Source: Actinomycetota bacterium
GTDB taxonomy: Bacteria > Actinomycetota > Actinomycetes > Nanopelagicales > Nanopelagicaceae
NCBI GenBank assembly: GCA_009705025.1
Contig: WLDA01000029.1
Coordinates: forward strand, 1-8,476
Length of the DNA stretch: 8,476 nucleotides
Direction of reading: 5' to 3'
Of the stretch, positions 7,990 to 8,476 are shown in pieces. Under the pieces are notes generated by a model, which did not search any database, was not told the DNA's origin, and saw nothing but the letters and a program-made list of their open reading frames with translations. A program made the position numbers and the translations under genes. Numbering within the stretch: the stretch's first letter is position 1; every line of letters starts with the position of its first letter.

Positions 7990-8017
7990 TTGCACGCCTA
8001 GATACCTAAGGTATCCT
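7990..8017 (+). promoter_or_regulatory. Candidate promoter for the tRNA-Tyr gene
   Basis: TTGCAC (7990-7995) and TATCCT (8012-8017) are separated by 16 bases and resemble a -35/-10 pair, with a predicted start about 40 bases before the tRNA. CATAAT at 8034-8039 is an alternative, better-matching -10 closer to the tRNA but lacks a clear -35. Only one may be real. The first candidate's -10 overlaps the palindrome at 8001-8015. Confidence 0.3.
8001..8015. repeat. 15-bp perfect palindrome between divergent yajQ and tRNA-Tyr
   Basis: GATACCTAAGGTATC is a perfect 7-bp inverted repeat around one central base. It lies 45 bases from the yajQ GTG on one side and 47 bases from the tRNA on the other. 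It also overlaps the best -10 candidate for the tRNA. A compact palindrome in this position is what an operator for a dimeric regulator looks like, but no regulator family can be named from it. Confidence 0.5.
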
Positions 8018-8062
8018 TTCACCTCGCACTATCCATAATTGCCGCACTACTTGTTCGACCTT

Positions 8063-8147
8063 GGCGGGTTGCCCGAGCGGCCAATGGGAGGGGACTGTAA
8101 ATCCCCCGGCTCTGCCTTCGAAGGTTCAAATCCTTCACCCGCCACCA
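8063..8147 (+). tRNA. tRNA-Tyr (anticodon GTA), CCA encoded
   Basis: The full cloverleaf can be folded by eye. The acceptor stem GGCGGGT (8063-8069) pairs with ACCCGCC (8137-8143), with discriminator A8144 and encoded CCA 8145-8147. The anticodon stem GGGGA/TCCCC (8090-8094 with 8102-8106) carries loop CTGTAAA and anticodon GTA at 8097-8099, which reads UAC/UAU. A long variable arm (8107-8119) makes it a class II tRNA, as expected for bacterial tRNA-Tyr. The T arm is GAAGG/CCTTC (8120-8124 with 8132-8136) with loop TTCAAAT. All arms pair without mismatch in the stems examined. There is no clear hairpin terminator after it; the following GTTCTTTTCTCT is pyrimidine-rich. Confidence 0.97.
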
Positions 8148-8185
8148 GTTCTTTTCTCTACTCCTAGCCAAGTAAAAGTCATAAC

Positions 8186-8191
8186 TATAAG
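8186..8191 (+). promoter_or_regulatory. Candidate -10 box of a leaderless P450 transcript
   Basis: TATAAG (8186-8191) sits 8 bases before the P450 ATG at 8200. Transcription normally starts about 7 bases after a -10, so the start would fall at or next to the ATG and give a leaderless mRNA. This agrees with the absence of any Shine-Dalgarno (GATTTCAAA precedes the ATG). No convincing -35 is seen, which is common for actinobacterial promoters. Confidence 0.5.
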
Positions 8192-8199
8192 ATTTCAAA

Positions 8200-8476
8200 A
8201 TGAACGAACCTTTATCGGATAGTGACGCTAGTAAATGTCCTATACATGAGATTCGTAAAGTACCGATTGATGGAACTCCTCTAAGTCCTTCTGCCACATT
8301 AGATCACTGGCGTAAAGAAGGTGCTGCAACGCCGTTGGAATATGAGGATGGACATCAAGGTCTCGTTGTTACGCGATATGAATTAGCGAAACTTATCCTG
8401 GAAGATAAACGTTTCAGTCAAAAACCAATCAGAATGCCTTTACATCATATTGATCGTGAAGAGGCTGCACCTGGTA
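8200..8476 (+). CDS. Cytochrome P450, N-terminal part (3' end outside window)
   Basis: An open frame of 92 codons from ATG runs off the end of the window. The soluble N-terminus has no membrane anchor, as in bacterial P450s. The stretch GLVVTRYELAKLILEDKRFSQ (about 54-74) matches the pattern found near helix B of bacterial P450s, often WxVTRYDDVRAVLADPRFS-like. The preceding TLDHWRKEGAATPLEYEDGH resembles the helix A / beta-1 region. The catalytic parts (I-helix threonine, ExxR, heme-binding cysteine) lie outside, so the assignment rests on the N-terminal pattern alone, and neither integrity nor substrate can be judged. The ATG is the first possible start after the tRNA. No Shine-Dalgarno precedes it, and a -10-like TATAAG is 8 bases upstream. 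It could be in its own transcription unit or be reached by readthrough from the tRNA gene. Confidence 0.8.
   Translation, partial: MNEPLSDSDASKCPIHEIRKVPIDGTPLSPSATLDHWRKEGAATPLEYEDGHQGLVVTRYELAKLILEDKRFSQKPIRMPLHHIDREEAAPG

Noticed and set aside
8001..8015. Palindrome as a DtxR/IdeR iron box or a CsoR copper operator
   Set aside because: It shares only a short core with those sites. The iron box is a longer 19-bp element and CsoR sites carry longer C and G tracts, so no regulator family was assigned.
8148..8199. Rho-independent terminator after tRNA-Tyr
   Set aside because: The gap is T-rich at its start but no stable hairpin precedes the T run outside the tRNA itself.
8019..8297. Minus-strand open frame of 92 codons over the tRNA and P450 start
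   Set aside because: It is antisense to a clear tRNA-Tyr and to the P450 coding sequence. Its WWRVKDLNLRR-type peptide is the familiar spurious translation of a tRNA antisense strand.
1..8476. Mobile element, CRISPR array, prophage or defence island
   Set aside because: No transposase, integrase, direct-repeat array or terminal repeats are seen. All frames of useful length are housekeeping genes, and composition looks even throughout.

Overview
The window looks like ordinary core chromosome of a low-GC actinobacterium. The genes use A/T-ending codons heavily (GCA, TCA, CTT, GTT), and overall GC is, by eye, in the mid-40s percent. The proteins nevertheless carry actinobacterial signatures: NuoJ has a long soluble tail with a [13 protein letters not shown] block, NuoM has DAADCATPGTSV and LDKVGTFG in its middle region, and NuoN has an inserted hydrophilic loop before TEVYPLTLF. 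This combination fits freshwater Nanopelagicales (acI/Planktophila-like) lineages best, but the genus is an inference from composition and protein style.

Layout. Bases 1-5616 on the + strand are the end of a complex I (NDH-1) operon: the C-terminal part of nuoJ, then complete nuoK, nuoL, nuoM and nuoN. The genes are packed with 1-base TAATG overlaps or gaps of 2-3 bases. A polyprenyl diphosphate synthase gene (5616-6605) continues the operon through another TAATG overlap. Complex I delivers electrons to menaquinone, and a long-chain polyprenyl diphosphate synthase makes the menaquinone side chain, so enzyme and quinone supply may be co-expressed.

On the - strand, yajQ (nucleotide-binding YajQ family) is followed immediately by rarD (EamA-type permease), which starts with TTG directly after the yajQ stop. 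The 3' end of rarD overlaps the 3' end of the prenyl synthase gene by 42 bp, tail to tail, and a possible hairpin lies inside that overlap.

Upstream of yajQ is a divergent intergenic region with a 15-bp perfect palindrome. It is followed by a + strand tRNA-Tyr (anticodon GTA, CCA encoded) and the first 92 codons of a cytochrome P450 that runs off the window end and looks leaderless. No stretch longer than 300 bases lacks a gene. I see no mobile element, CRISPR array, prophage or defence system. The genes are recognisable families, and the worthwhile observations concern gene junctions, start sites and short inverted repeats, not a new system.
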